Positions 1 to 8,519 of a DNA stretch of 64,000 nt are shown here, piece after piece; positions within the stretch are counted from its first letter, which is position 1, and the number at the start of each line of letters is the position of its first letter. The notes beneath the pieces are model-generated. The model searched no databases. It was not told the origin of the DNA and saw only the letters and a program-made list of their open reading frames with translations. This DNA comes from 21-14-0-10-47-8 sp966211455 (GTDB lineage Bacteria > Bdellovibrionota > Bdellovibrionia > Bdellovibrionales > Bdellovibrionaceae). Location of the stretch: positions 62,001-126,000 of the forward strand of contig CBIHNI010000002.1 in NCBI GenBank assembly GCA_966211455.1. The letters are read 5' to 3'. Both the position numbers and the translations under genes were made by a program.

Positions 1-1
1 A

Positions 2-1039
2 AATCCCTATTCAGAGCTGGTGCAGAGTTTGAATTATATTAAGATAAATTCTCAGGGTTGCCTTAATTCTTTGAACACTGAATTTGTGAACTGCTATATC
101 TCTGAGGGAATCGAACAAGCTTTAGAAAATGCATCGAAGCTTGAATTCAAAAAGAAGCCAAGCTTCAAAGAGATACAGGAAATGATGACTGGAAAGCTTC
201 GATACGGAGGTCGATATGACTTTTCGACTTATACTCCAGATCCAAATGACAAGCAGAAGCTCAGTCCAAGCGAAATTCGTGAAAGTATAGCCGAATGTCA
301 GACGAGAATGAATAAACAAGTTGAAATTGCGAATAAGAGTCAAAAGGCATTGGTGGACAAATACAATGCCGATATGGCCGCAAACGGGGGGAAGTCGACT
401 GCACTGCCCATCAGTGGAGCGTATGTTTCTTTTAATGGTACTACGACTCAGTATGTGTATAGGATGTTTAATCTTTCCTTGCAGCCAATTGGCCGCTTTT
501 TTAATGCCATATCGAGTGCACCGGATGAAAAGCTTGAAAAGTACTCTTCAGAGCTGACGGGATTTGCGAATTTCTGTCACGCCAGAATGGGTCTGACATC
601 ATCCAATAGTCAATTGGACAAATACAATTGCATTCAAGCGAAAAACTATGTGCGGATGGATGGCTATAGGCATTTTTCAAAAGAACTTATAAAAGAAGCT
701 TATGAAAGCGATCCCATGATGCCCATTGGTAATATTATATCGGGGCAGGATTTCTTTTTTCCAAGTCATTACATTGGCGATTTGTCGTCGGCGCAACCAG
801 TTGCGGCTGCCGATCCAAAGTCGGAAACCGAAAAACAGGATAAGTACCCATACTGCCCCGGTAAAACGGCCGAGCATATTGAAAATTTATTGAAAGAAAA
901 TAAATGCATTCAACGCGTTTATATTCCTTCGAAAATCATTGCCAAGCAGTTAAGCGAATATAGCGATAAGGTGATTTATCGAAAATTCGATACCGATGGA
1001 CGGTATGCGATCGAAATTGGAGCGAACTCATGCAAATAG
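2..1039 (+). CDS. Hypothetical protein, 5' end outside the window
   Basis: The reading frame is open from the left edge; the first internal start is a GTG at 20, and codons upstream of it contain no stop, so the true start probably lies outside the window. About 340 residues are visible. I recognise no family. The visible part has no membrane segment and a few scattered Cys residues (for example NCY near the start, and two close to the C-terminus). The stop overlaps the ATG of the next gene by 10 bases, and four co-directional genes follow one another to 3008, so it is most likely one member of an operon for exported proteins. Whether it has a signal peptide cannot be judged. Confidence 0.75.
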   Translation, partial: NPYSELVQSLNYIKINSQGCLNSLNTEFVNCYISEGIEQALENASKLEFKKKPSFKEIQEMMTGKLRYGGRYDFSTYTPDPNDKQKLSPSEIRESIAECQTRMNKQVEIANKSQKALVDKYNADMAANGGKSTALPISGAYVSFNGTTTQYVYRMFNLSLQPIGRFFNAISSAPDEKLEKYSSELTGFANFCHARMGLTSSNSQLDKYNCIQAKNYVRMDGYRHFSKELIKEAYESDPMMPIGNIISGQDFFFPSHYIGDLSSAQPVAAADPKSETEKQDKYPYCPGKTAEHIENLLKENKCIQRVYIPSKIIAKQLSEYSDKVIYRKFDTDGRYAIEIGANSCK

Positions 1040-1497
1040 TGCGAATTTTTCTATTGCTGATTTTGTTTTGTGGGACCGGAGCTGCGCAGGCCGCCATGAA
1101 CTGCACGGCTGTGCGATGGCCTTATTCGGTCGAAGCTGCCGATATCAATAACATCAAACCTTTTGATTTTGAAAAATTCAACCGCGAATACCTCTATTCG
1201 TATTTGTATTTCGAAATTTCTCAACCGCCAAAGGATCGAATACCAGGGCTCGCAAAGAAGCTTTTTTACTACTTGAAGAATTCCGAGGTAAATCAAGACA
1301 AGCACAATTTTGTAGGGGCTTTGGAATGGGCGGCAGACTTGGATACAGCCCAGCCGCGTGTGATTACGACGCGTGAAGTTTGCAATCTGATCGAAAAAAT
1401 GCGGATCGCAAATGGCGAGCGCACTCCGGATTCAGTAAAGGGCAGGACAAAATCTGCAGCGAAAAATTCGGTCAAAAAAGAGAAAAGTGGAAAATAG
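1030..1497 (+). CDS. Small exported protein, unknown function
   Basis: 155 residues with a clear signal peptide (hydrophobic core about residues 4-15, AQAA cleavage-like site near 20-22). The mature part is rich in charged and aromatic residues, and the C-terminal 25 residues are Lys-rich (ending KKEKSGK). The ATG sits inside the end of the preceding gene, and the next gene starts 6 bases after the stop, so translation is probably coupled. No family recognised. It is exported to the periplasm or beyond by inference from the signal peptide. Confidence 0.75.
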   Translation: MQIVRIFLLLILFCGTGAAQAAMNCTAVRWPYSVEAADINNIKPFDFEKFNREYLYSYLYFEISQPPKDRIPGLAKKLFYYLKNSEVNQDKHNFVGALEWAADLDTAQPRVITTREVCNLIEKMRIANGERTPDSVKGRTKSAAKNSVKKEKSGK

Positions 1498-1503
1498 TAG
1501 ACT

Positions 1504-2622
1504 ATGAAGAGTCGTTTGTTTCTTTCATTCGTCATCGCGGTCGCCATTCAAACTGTGGCATTTGCCGTCGAGTTGTCCGATGCCGAGAAATCGGTTCAAG
1601 AAGCTTCAAAAGTTATGGATCGAACCGTAAAGCCGCAGTCCTGCAATTGCGAGGCAGATTCGGCGCAAGCACCGGTTTCCATGTATGAGACCTGCACGGC
1701 CGAGAATGATTACTTGGAAAAATTGATTCCGGAAGTGAAGAGTCAAGTCGTTCCCAAGAATGTGACAGGTTTTTCTTCGAAATGTATTTTGCATGCGCAA
1801 AAAGGTTTCCCATCGGGTCCCTTGTTTATCAATTGTCCTTCGAAGAATGCATTTCCCAGTCCGAAAAAGCGCATCGATCGGGCTTGCATCTCGGAAAAAT
1901 ACCATAAACATGTGGCCAATGCATTTATCGCGGCGACAGATTGCTTTAAGGTTCCTCCGCAGCAGCTGTTTGTGAATCTTTCGATCGAGTCCGGTCTTCA
2001 TATCAATGCCTTGGGAAGAGCGCTGGATGCGGGTATTTCTCAGCTAACGGGACCAACTATCGATGCGATCAATAAACTCTATTTCCAGAGCTATAAAGAA
2101 CGAGCCAAAAAATCTCCGAATTGCTCGGCGGTCGTGCCAGCTATGGAGCCACTTCCCAGTGAGACCAGTGTTCGATGTGCTGCGATTCAACCGCCGGATA
2201 ACCCTTTGAAGAATTTGATTTATGCGGCGATTTTATATGACACGAACTCTCAAGTGATTCGGGCCGGGATTAAATCCGTAAAAGATAAGCTTCCGGCTGA
2301 TTTAGATACGGAAGCTTTGATTCAAGCCTGCGAGCTTCTGAGTTTCAATGCGTCTCCGGGAAATATTATGCTGGTGCTGCGACAGTATGTGAAAGAGCGT
2401 GGGAAAAACCTGAAAGCCGCGGATTTTAAGTTGGATCAAACTCTTGAAGGAAGTTTTCTTGAGTACGTTTCAAAAAACTATCCAGTTGGTCCGAAAGAGA
2501 CTGAAGATCGGCGTCGGGTTGTGGCGAACTATCTGCCACTGGCAAAACGCTATGTCAGTCGAATCGAAGCTTTAGAACAGGGGCTTTCATGCGGATCCAA
2601 GCAGCTTTCCAAATTATTCTAA
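1504..2622 (+). CDS. Exported protein with lytic-transglycosylase-like (SLT/goose-lysozyme-like) core
   Basis: 372 residues with a signal peptide (residues 1-21). Residues about 150-190 carry the pattern of the SLT catalytic region: a Glu in IESG (E162), N168, then GISQLT at 177-182, which matches the E-S-x-x-x-x-x-A-x-x-x-G-x-x-Q-x order of soluble lytic transglycosylases. Several Cys residues (two CxC-like pairs near 47-64 and further ones to about 225) suggest disulfides in the periplasm. Likely role, by family: cleavage of glycan strands in murein, either its own or prey wall. The rest of the protein is not recognised, so the enzymatic call is an inference from a short motif. It is third of four overlapping exported-protein genes. 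Confidence 0.6.
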   Translation: MKSRLFLSFVIAVAIQTVAFAVELSDAEKSVQEASKVMDRTVKPQSCNCEADSAQAPVSMYETCTAENDYLEKLIPEVKSQVVPKNVTGFSSKCILHAQKGFPSGPLFINCPSKNAFPSPKKRIDRACISEKYHKHVANAFIAATDCFKVPPQQLFVNLSIESGLHINALGRALDAGISQLTGPTIDAINKLYFQSYKERAKKSPNCSAVVPAMEPLPSETSVRCAAIQPPDNPLKNLIYAAILYDTNSQVIRAGIKSVKDKLPADLDTEALIQACELLSFNASPGNIMLVLRQYVKERGKNLKAADFKLDQTLEGSFLEYVSKNYPVGPKETEDRRRVVANYLPLAKRYVSRIEALEQGLSCGSKQLSKLF

Positions 2623-3008
2623 TGTCGCTTTTAGTTTTTTCTTTCGTTCCGGAGTCGGGATTCGCCAAAGAAAAGGTTCTGCCACAGATATCTTCCTTTG
2701 AAAAGGACTTGGCGCAAAAGCTAAAAAAAGCAGAGAGCCTAGCAGATAAAGTGAAGCTGATCGATGAAGCATCGACTTCTATCGAACGCATTTTGGAAAA
2801 AGAGAAGCTTGAAAGTCGTGCTCAGATCGAATGGGCGGGCTTGAAAGAGACGATGGCGGAACTGGCGGAAGGGCTTAAAAGTCAAACGGCCTGCGAGCAA
2901 ATCGAAAGCAAACTGATTCTTCAGTATGGCAATCGCGAAGAGACAAAAGATAAAATGCCGCAGTTTTTGATTTCTGCTCTGAATATCCTTAAGGTCGCTT
3001 GTCATTAG
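2589..3008 (+). CDS. Small exported helical protein, unknown function
   Basis: 139 residues. A signal peptide spans about residues 1-26 (hydrophobic stretch then SGFAKEK). The mature part is rich in Glu, Lys and Leu and looks helical, possibly coiled coil (residues 35-80). The ATG lies 34 bases inside the transglycosylase-like gene, which points to translational coupling and a shared job. No family recognised. It closes the operon; no strong terminator is visible in the 36 bases before the convergent ankyrin gene. Confidence 0.65.
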   Translation: MRIQAAFQIILMSLLVFSFVPESGFAKEKVLPQISSFEKDLAQKLKKAESLADKVKLIDEASTSIERILEKEKLESRAQIEWAGLKETMAELAEGLKSQTACEQIESKLILQYGNREETKDKMPQFLISALNILKVACH

Positions 3009-3044
3009 AAGGCGGGATTGCGCTTGAAAATTGCCATCAGGTGG

Positions 3045-4901
3045 TTAAACCTTCGCAGCGAATTTTTTCTTTAAAAGATCCTTCGCCGTTTTGCCTTTTT
3101 TGTTTTTCAGTTTTGGATCCGCACCCAAATCAATCAAAGCTTTGAACACCTCAAGATCTTCGTCCGAAGAGACGGTTGGTGCCAGCTTGTGCAGGACCGT
3201 CTCGTCGGATTTGTCTTTGGCATTGAGATCGACCTTCTTTTTGGCGAAAAATTCGAGCAAAGGAATTTGGCTTTGATAAATCGCGCTTTGGCTGTTGAAT
3301 AAGTTTAGAACGATGGTGTCACCGGATTTCAAAGTGCTGGGTTTCAGCGGATGCACTTTTTCGATTTGTTTGGCGTTTTCGATATTTCGCACGTACCACC
3401 AGGCGTCTCGACCCATGGGATCCTTGACTTTGGGATCGGCGCCCGAATCTAAAAAGGCTTGGGTTTGTTTCACGGGCGGCTCGTCATACAGGTCCTTGAG
3501 CAGCGCCATCAAGGGCGTGTGGGCGGCTTCGGGATTGTCTTTTGGTGTTGAAAGTGCGTTCAGATCCAGGCCCGCTTTGGTCAGCATTTGGATTTTTTCG
3601 CTGCTGCCGACAAAGAATAAAGCATTGCGGCCTTCGTGATCGGTGATGGTGACGTCGGCTTTGTATTTCAATAACAAAGCCATGGCCTTGATGCTTGCTT
3701 GCATCAGTGGTGTGACCAATGGCTCGGGCAGTCTGCCCTCTTGGGTGCGCGCTTCGGGGCTGCCGCCGGATTTGAGATAAGTTTCAAGCAGGTTCAGGAA
3801 CTCATCTTCGCTGATTTGCTTTGCAGGATCTGATTCGGAGCGGTTTCGGTAACGGTAGAAAAGGCGATCGATGGCGTGCGGATCTTCGGGCTCCCAAGAA
3901 TTGAGCTGGGCTCCGTTTTTCATCATCCAGATCAAAGCTTCGGGGCTGGCGTCCAGCATGGCTTCGGTCAGTGGTGGGCGAAAGCCGGAAAGGCTTGCGC
4001 CTTTTTCTTTCAGAGTTTCCAGAATTTCAAGATTTCCACGAATGGCGGCAAAGACGATGGCGCTTTTAAATTCGTTTTGCCAGTTGTCGTTATCAGAGGC
4101 ATCGATTTGCGCGCCGTCTTTTAACGCTTGCAGCACTTCTTTCTTTGTACCGTCGCTGGCTGCCTTTAAGAGATCGATATCGGCTTTGGATTTCGCGTCG
4201 ATCAGTTTCGGACGGGTGTTGGCTTTTCCGGCTTTCGGTTTTTCATGGAACCAGGCCAGAAACTTTTGGCAGCTCTCCGCCTTAGGATCCAATTCGTATT
4301 TGGTTTTGGACTTGGCGATTGGCTGCAGCCAGTTCACCCATTGCCAGTACACCGAACCCGCACACCCCATTTCGCTCCAGCGGTCCAAGAACTGGAAAAG
4401 ATTCGCGGCGATTTGATGGCCTTGATAGGATTCATCTTCGTGACTGAAGTAATGCAGGCTTTGTTTTTGAGGATCGGACTCGTTCAAATTCAAAGTCAGG
4501 ACATCGCCATTATTCAAATGATAAATTGGAAAATGCCCCTGCCATTTTTTTTGTTGGCTGTGCGGCCAAGCGGAAAAGCTTTGGTGAGCCCAATCGATGA
4601 TGTCCGCACTCCAGACCACTTCGCGGATGCCACCCGAATAGAATTCGTGGATGTTTTTCGGAAGCGGGTCGCCCTTCGGAACGCTCCAAGCAAATTTCCA
4701 CTCTTTTGAAAGCGATAAAAGATCGCGGATAGAGTCAGGGAGTTTTTGTTTCAGTTTTTTTTCGAGGGTTTTGATTTCCTTGTCGCTGATGGCTTTTGCT
4801 TTTTGCAGATCATCGATATCCCAGCCGCGAGATTTGGCTTGCAAGGTGAAATCGACGAGATTCTTTTCCCAAATTTGGGCGCGAGCTTTAAGGTCTTTCA
4901 T
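3045..4901 (-). CDS. SUKH (Smi1/Knr4-like) domain fused to ankyrin repeats
   Basis: 618 residues, no signal peptide, so cytoplasmic. An N-terminal SUKH-type domain covers about residues 30-185: the LPDSIRDLLSLS helix after a lysine-rich stretch, then the FPIYHLNNGDVLTLNL strand pair and the final helix around LFQFLDRW. From about 225 to the end there are ankyrin-type units of about 33 residues (for example AAIRGNLEILETLKEKGASL and VFKALIDLGADPKLKNKKGK). SUKH proteins often act as immunity proteins against toxins, and ankyrin proteins are common in the same settings. Here no toxin gene lies next to it, so any immunity role is only a hypothesis. Start chosen from GGAGA six bases before the ATG. 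It stands alone, convergent with the exported operon. Confidence 0.75.
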   Translation of the reverse strand: MKDLKARAQIWEKNLVDFTLQAKSRGWDIDDLQKAKAISDKEIKTLEKKLKQKLPDSIRDLLSLSKEWKFAWSVPKGDPLPKNIHEFYSGGIREVVWSADIIDWAHQSFSAWPHSQQKKWQGHFPIYHLNNGDVLTLNLNESDPQKQSLHYFSHEDESYQGHQIAANLFQFLDRWSEMGCAGSVYWQWVNWLQPIAKSKTKYELDPKAESCQKFLAWFHEKPKAGKANTRPKLIDAKSKADIDLLKAASDGTKKEVLQALKDGAQIDASDNDNWQNEFKSAIVFAAIRGNLEILETLKEKGASLSGFRPPLTEAMLDASPEALIWMMKNGAQLNSWEPEDPHAIDRLFYRYRNRSESDPAKQISEDEFLNLLETYLKSGGSPEARTQEGRLPEPLVTPLMQASIKAMALLLKYKADVTITDHEGRNALFFVGSSEKIQMLTKAGLDLNALSTPKDNPEAAHTPLMALLKDLYDEPPVKQTQAFLDSGADPKVKDPMGRDAWWYVRNIENAKQIEKVHPLKPSTLKSGDTIVLNLFNSQSAIYQSQIPLLEFFAKKKVDLNAKDKSDETVLHKLAPTVSSDEDLEVFKALIDLGADPKLKNKKGKTAKDLLKKKFAAKV

Positions 4902-4950
4902 AAGGTCTCCGAAATATCAGCAGGAGCTTATGATAAAATGTGAAATTTGC

Positions 4951-5403
4951 CTAAGCCAAGGTTTTTCCGCGCGGACGTAAGATGGCCTCGACCACCCATA
5001 AAGGTCCGATCAAAAGAAAAGCCAGATCTTCAAAGAAGCTGGGCTTTTTGCCTTCGATTTTGTGGCCGTAGAATTGCCCGATCCAAGCCAAGACAAACAC
5101 GGTGATCGAAGTTTCCATCACGTGGTTTGGATGAAAGCTGATGTAAATCCAAAATGGCAAAAGCAGGATCAGACTTGCGGCCATCACTTTCCAGTTCTTG
5201 AAACGCAAGTAATAACCAAGCGCGAAAGCGATCATCAAATGCGCCCAGGTCAGGGAGCCTAAAAAATCGGGGCGCGGAAGCGCGTAAAGCATTCCCAGCA
5301 AGCTCCACTCGATGAGCGGCACACAGATCTTGTGAATCTTCTGATTCTTGGGATTTTGGTGTGATTCGCCATATTTCTCGAGCAAAAATGCGAGATGCGC
5401 CAT
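4951..5403 (-). CDS. Mpo1/DUF962-family membrane protein
   Basis: 150 residues from the ATG at 5403; a longer frame to 5460 would overlap the divergent gene and is less likely. The N-terminus carries the family pattern H15-x4-N20-x3-H24 followed by CVP, and near residue 125 GHKIEGKKP; these histidines coordinate iron in yeast Mpo1, a dioxygenase acting in alpha-oxidation of 2-hydroxy fatty acids. Three to four hydrophobic membrane segments lie between about residues 30 and 145. The activity is known only for the eukaryotic member, so the bacterial substrate is open. Divergent from the sugar dehydrogenase gene with a 45-base spacer. Confidence 0.75.
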   Translation of the reverse strand: MAHLAFLLEKYGESHQNPKNQKIHKICVPLIEWSLLGMLYALPRPDFLGSLTWAHLMIAFALGYYLRFKNWKVMAASLILLLPFWIYISFHPNHVMETSITVFVLAWIGQFYGHKIEGKKPSFFEDLAFLLIGPLWVVEAILRPRGKTLA

Positions 5404-5424
5404 ATAAGAATTTTCTCTCTGATC

Positions 5425-5443
5425 AAAGCTTGTGGCAAGCTTT
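5425..5443. promoter_or_regulatory. Inverted repeat in the divergent promoter region
   Basis: AAAGCTTG, three bases, CAAGCTTT: a perfect 8-bp inverted repeat lying between the starts of the DUF962 gene (5403, minus) and the sugar dehydrogenase gene (5449, plus). Position and symmetry fit an operator controlling both genes. No -35/-10 pair can be assigned with confidence. Confidence 0.35.
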
Positions 5444-5448
5444 GTCTC

Positions 5449-6618
5449 ATGATGAAGCAACTTTCTCTTTCCATCTCGATCCTGTGTTTAATCCCGGCCT
5501 TGGCGTTTGCAAGCAAAGCTCGTCAGAAGGCTTTGCAGGCGGATACCTTGGGGCTGCCTTTGGATCGCATCACCGGTGGGTCTTCGGACTTTCCTTTGGT
5601 CGATCAAAAAGACCCCAAGCTGCCACTGGAAAAACTGAAACTTCCGGAAGGTGTACAGGTTTCGGTTTTTGCCGTCGTCCCGGATGCGCGATCGATGGCC
5701 TTGGGTGAAAAGGGTCAGGTTTTTGTCGGCACCCGCGAAGACAAAGTTTACCGCGTTTGGGATCAGGACCTGGATGGCAAGGCCGACCGCGTGGAAGTGA
5801 TCTTGGATGGTCTGAACAGTCCGAACGGCGTCGCCTACCGAAAAGGCGATCTGTTTGTGGGTGAAATTCCGCGCATCATCAAAATCGCGAAGGTGAACGA
5901 GCGAAAAAGGTCCGAGCTGAAAGCCGAAGAGCTTCCGCAAAAGTTCCCAAGCGATAAGCATCATGGTTGGAAATTTATGCGCTTCGGTCCGGATGGATGG
6001 TTGTACGTGCCGGTGGGTGCGAACTGCAATATCTGCGAAACCGGTACCGAGTACGGCCGCATTTTTCGCATCAATGTGGACGGCAAAGAAAAAGAAGAGG
6101 TGGCGCAGGGGGTGCGCAATACGGTCGGCTTTGACTGGAATCCGGCGGACAAAGTGATGTGGTTCACCGACAATGGCCGCGACATGCTGGGCGACGATGT
6201 GCCCCCGGATGAGATCAACAAGATCTCGAAAAAAGGCGAGCATTTCGGATATCCTTACTGTCACGGAAAAGACATTCAGGATCCTGAATTCAATAAAAAC
6301 AAAAAATCTTGCTCGGAATTTACTGCCCCGCAGGCTTTATTGGGCGCCCATGTGGCGGCGCTGGGGATGAGATTTGTGAAAGACACGATTTTCGTCGCCG
6401 AGCACGGATCCTGGAATCGCAGCTCACCTTTGGGTTACCGCATCGGTCGCATGAAAGTGGTCGGCGGAAAGGCCGGCAAATACGAAATCTGGATCGAAGG
6501 TTGGCTGCAGAACGGAAAACCATGGGGGCGCCCCGTGGATGTGCAAGAGTACTTTGACGGATCCCTTTTGGTTTCGGATGATCATGCTGGAGTCATTTAC
6601 AGGGTGAAGGGTCTTTGA
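5449..6618 (+). CDS. Exported PQQ-dependent sugar dehydrogenase (sorbosone/glucose dehydrogenase family)
   Basis: About 389 residues from tandem ATGs at 5449/5452; the signal peptide (LSISILCLIPALAFA) begins there, so the longer frame from 5395 is not favoured. The body is a six-bladed beta-propeller of the soluble quinoprotein glucose dehydrogenase type: VQVSVFAVVPDARSMALG opens blade 1, FGPDGWLYVPVGANCN, GVRNTVGFDWNP, WFTDNGRD and FGYPYCHG follow in the usual order, and HVAALGMRF near the C-terminus fits the last blade. By family it oxidises sugars or aldehydes in the periplasm with PQQ. No PQQ synthesis gene is in the window. The stop overlaps the TTG start of arfB by 4 bases. Confidence 0.8.
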   Translation: MMKQLSLSISILCLIPALAFASKARQKALQADTLGLPLDRITGGSSDFPLVDQKDPKLPLEKLKLPEGVQVSVFAVVPDARSMALGEKGQVFVGTREDKVYRVWDQDLDGKADRVEVILDGLNSPNGVAYRKGDLFVGEIPRIIKIAKVNERKRSELKAEELPQKFPSDKHHGWKFMRFGPDGWLYVPVGANCNICETGTEYGRIFRINVDGKEKEEVAQGVRNTVGFDWNPADKVMWFTDNGRDMLGDDVPPDEINKISKKGEHFGYPYCHGKDIQDPEFNKNKKSCSEFTAPQALLGAHVAALGMRFVKDTIFVAEHGSWNRSSPLGYRIGRMKVVGGKAGKYEIWIEGWLQNGKPWGRPVDVQEYFDGSLLVSDDHAGVIYRVKGL

Positions 6619-7019
6619 AATACGTACCGAAAATTCAATTTGAACTCGAGCTCGAGTACACTCGCAGTCGCGGTCCGGGCGGGCAGCATGTGAATAAAAC
6701 GAACTCGGCCTGCTTGCTGCGCTGGAATGTGCAGGCAACCGTCTGTTTTTCCGAAGAGGAGAAACAGATTTTGCTCAGCAAGCTGCGCACAACCAGCGAT
6801 GGCGATCTGATCTTGCGCAGTGACGAGTACCGCGATCAAGAGTCCAATCGCAAAAAGGTGCTTGAAAAGCTGGATGAGCTGATTGATCGCGCTTTCTTTG
6901 TGCCGAAGAAAAGAAAAGCCACCAAACCCACGCGCTCGTCGCAGCGCAAGCGTCGCGACGAGAAAAGAAATCGCGGTGAAATTAAAGCCGGTCGTGGCAA
7001 AGTCAACTGGGATGAATAG
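6615..7019 (+). CDS. arfB: Peptidyl-tRNA hydrolase ArfB (ribosome rescue, GGQ protein)
   Basis: 134 residues, close to the usual 135-140. Residues 17-27 read RSRGPGGQHVN, the GGQ catalytic loop of class I release factors and of ArfB/YaeJ, followed by NKTNS. There is no stop-codon-recognition domain. Residues 97-134 form the Lys/Arg-rich tail that sits in the empty mRNA channel of a stalled ribosome. Role by family: hydrolysis of peptidyl-tRNA on non-stop ribosomes. It starts with TTG overlapping the stop of the upstream gene (TTGA), so it is probably translated by coupling. Confidence 0.93.
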   Translation: MKYVPKIQFELELEYTRSRGPGGQHVNKTNSACLLRWNVQATVCFSEEEKQILLSKLRTTSDGDLILRSDEYRDQESNRKKVLEKLDELIDRAFFVPKKRKATKPTRSSQRKRRDEKRNRGEIKAGRGKVNWDE

Positions 7020-7101
7020 CTGACGATTGGCAGATTTGTGGTCTTGCTTTTGACTGATTCTTGGTAACGGGGCGATGCTCGAAGGCAGGAGGACTGGCTG
7101 T

Positions 7102-7425
7102 ATGAGACTGCTGTATGTGCACGAACCGAAGAACGATCTGGCCCTGATTGATTTCTTTTTGAAAGAAGCTGATGGTGTTCACGAACAGGATTATGGTGAT
7201 TGCATGCGCGAATGGAACCGCGAGCTTTTGTATCTGCGCGATCATTTGGATCATCGTTCGGATTGGATTTTGAATAAAATCACCGAGATGCAGAACTATA
7301 TTCAATTCACGCCGAACTGGGATGTGGATTCGACCAAGAATCAAATTCTCGAAGATGGAAAAAAACTTCGAGAGTATTTGATTCTCAGCCAACAACCCGT
7401 GGTTGAGCCGGTGGCTCAGCACTAA
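7102..7425 (+). CDS. Small cytoplasmic protein, unknown function
   Basis: 107 residues from the ATG at 7102, which is preceded by AGGAGG at 7088-7093; an ATG at 7075 lacks a ribosome site. The protein is acidic, has no signal peptide and looks alpha-helical, with many Asp, Glu, Leu and Trp residues (for example MREWNRELLYLRDHLDHR). No family recognised. It lies alone after arfB, convergent with the Lys-rich exported protein gene. Confidence 0.65.
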   Translation: MRLLYVHEPKNDLALIDFFLKEADGVHEQDYGDCMREWNRELLYLRDHLDHRSDWILNKITEMQNYIQFTPNWDVDSTKNQILEDGKKLREYLILSQQPVVEPVAQH

Positions 7426-7439
7426 CTCAAACTAGCGAA

Positions 7440-7691
7440 TTAGTGGTGCTGTTTTTTCTTTTTAGACTTGGACTTTGATTTCTTGTGCTTCTTTTCGCTG
7501 GCCACTTCACGCTTTTGCTTTTTATTGCTAGCGACTTTCTTTTTGTTGCCGCTCTTTTTATGCGACTTGCCGCCGTGGTTGGCCTGCATGTATTGGCTGG
7601 CCGCCGTGTAGCCCTTAGATTTTGCTTGCGCGCCAAAGCCGAAGCTCATTACCAAAGCTGTGATCATAAGTGAAAGAATCGATGTCTTCAT
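7440..7691 (-). CDS. Small exported Lys/His-rich basic protein
   Basis: 83 residues from the ATG at 7691, which has GAAGGAG nine bases upstream; an in-frame ATG at 7721 has none. A signal peptide spans about residues 1-23 (cleavage after GAQA). The mature part begins KSKGYTAASQYMQANHGG and then is almost only Lys, Ser, His and Arg to the end (KKKKQHH). Such a polycationic exported tail could bind murein, lipopolysaccharide or nucleic acid, but this is inference. No family recognised. Confidence 0.65.
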   Translation of the reverse strand: MKTSILSLMITALVMSFGFGAQAKSKGYTAASQYMQANHGGKSHKKSGNKKKVASNKKQKREVASEKKHKKSKSKSKKKKQHH

Positions 7692-7820
7692 CGGTGTGGT
7701 CTCCTTCGTCAAGACCTTCATCGGGAAAACTGGGATTCGACTGAAGGAGATTTCAATGCCGTTTCAATCTGATCCGGGATTTTGAAATTTCTGTCGATTG
7801 ATTTGACGCGAAATTAGATT

Positions 7821-8282
7821 CTATTTGCCCTCGGGGGCCGACGAAACAAATCCGCAGAAGCCTTGGGTGGGATCCACCGTGAACTGCTCGGCGCCATCGG
7901 TTTTTTGATTTTGGTAGGCTTTTGGCCAAAGCAAAAGATCGGATTGAATGTTCACGGTCCAAGAATCGCCTTCGACGGTTTCGACATAGCGTTTGAAATT
8001 AGTCGACACGCACTGAACCAGTTCGGGTGTGCCCAGGTAAAACCGGCAGTGCAGATTCGAAACCAGTTCCAGATTTTCAATCGTCGGAAGACCGGGATCG
8101 GCAGGGATGTAGGTGAAAAGCAATTGATGTAAAAGTCCGTTCGGGACGAGCTGCACGGACTCAAAAGCGCCGCCCGTGGAGCGATGATCTTGCTCGCATT
8201 TCCAGCTGAGACTTTGGCCGTCTTCGCCATAGGTGAAAAGAGAAAACAAAATGCTCAAAGTCAGGGTGCAGGCGATTCTCAT
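7821..8282 (-). CDS. Exported protein, unknown function
   Basis: 153 residues from the ATG at 8282, supported by GGAGG five bases upstream; the frame runs further up but without a ribosome site. Signal peptide about residues 1-20. The mature part has five Cys residues and looks like a small beta-rich domain. No family recognised. It resembles the nearby genes at 10181, 10787 and 11074 only in being a small exported Cys-containing protein. Confidence 0.65.
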   Translation of the reverse strand: MRIACTLTLSILFSLFTYGEDGQSLSWKCEQDHRSTGGAFESVQLVPNGLLHQLLFTYIPADPGLPTIENLELVSNLHCRFYLGTPELVQCVSTNFKRYVETVEGDSWTVNIQSDLLLWPKAYQNQKTDGAEQFTVDPTQGFCGFVSSAPEGK

Positions 8283-8519
8283 GAATCCTCCGTGATTCCT
8301 AGTGATTGTAGGAAACTTAAGAGCGGAAACCAAGCGATAAAAAAACCGTTCGGACGAATGCTGAACGCTGGCTGTCGAATTCCTTGACAGAAACACTTGC
8401 GCAATCCTGCAACAATTTCAAAGGAACGGCGTCGTTTTTTAGAATGAACTCTGGGTCGAGATTTTTCCGATCAAAGCTGGTAAATAGACCTTTCATGTTC
8501 ATGTATTCAAGGAGGATCC

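Noticed and set aside
5488..6264. 258-codon minus-strand frame
   Set aside because: It is the antisense of the sugar dehydrogenase, has His/Arg-rich composition and no ribosome site.
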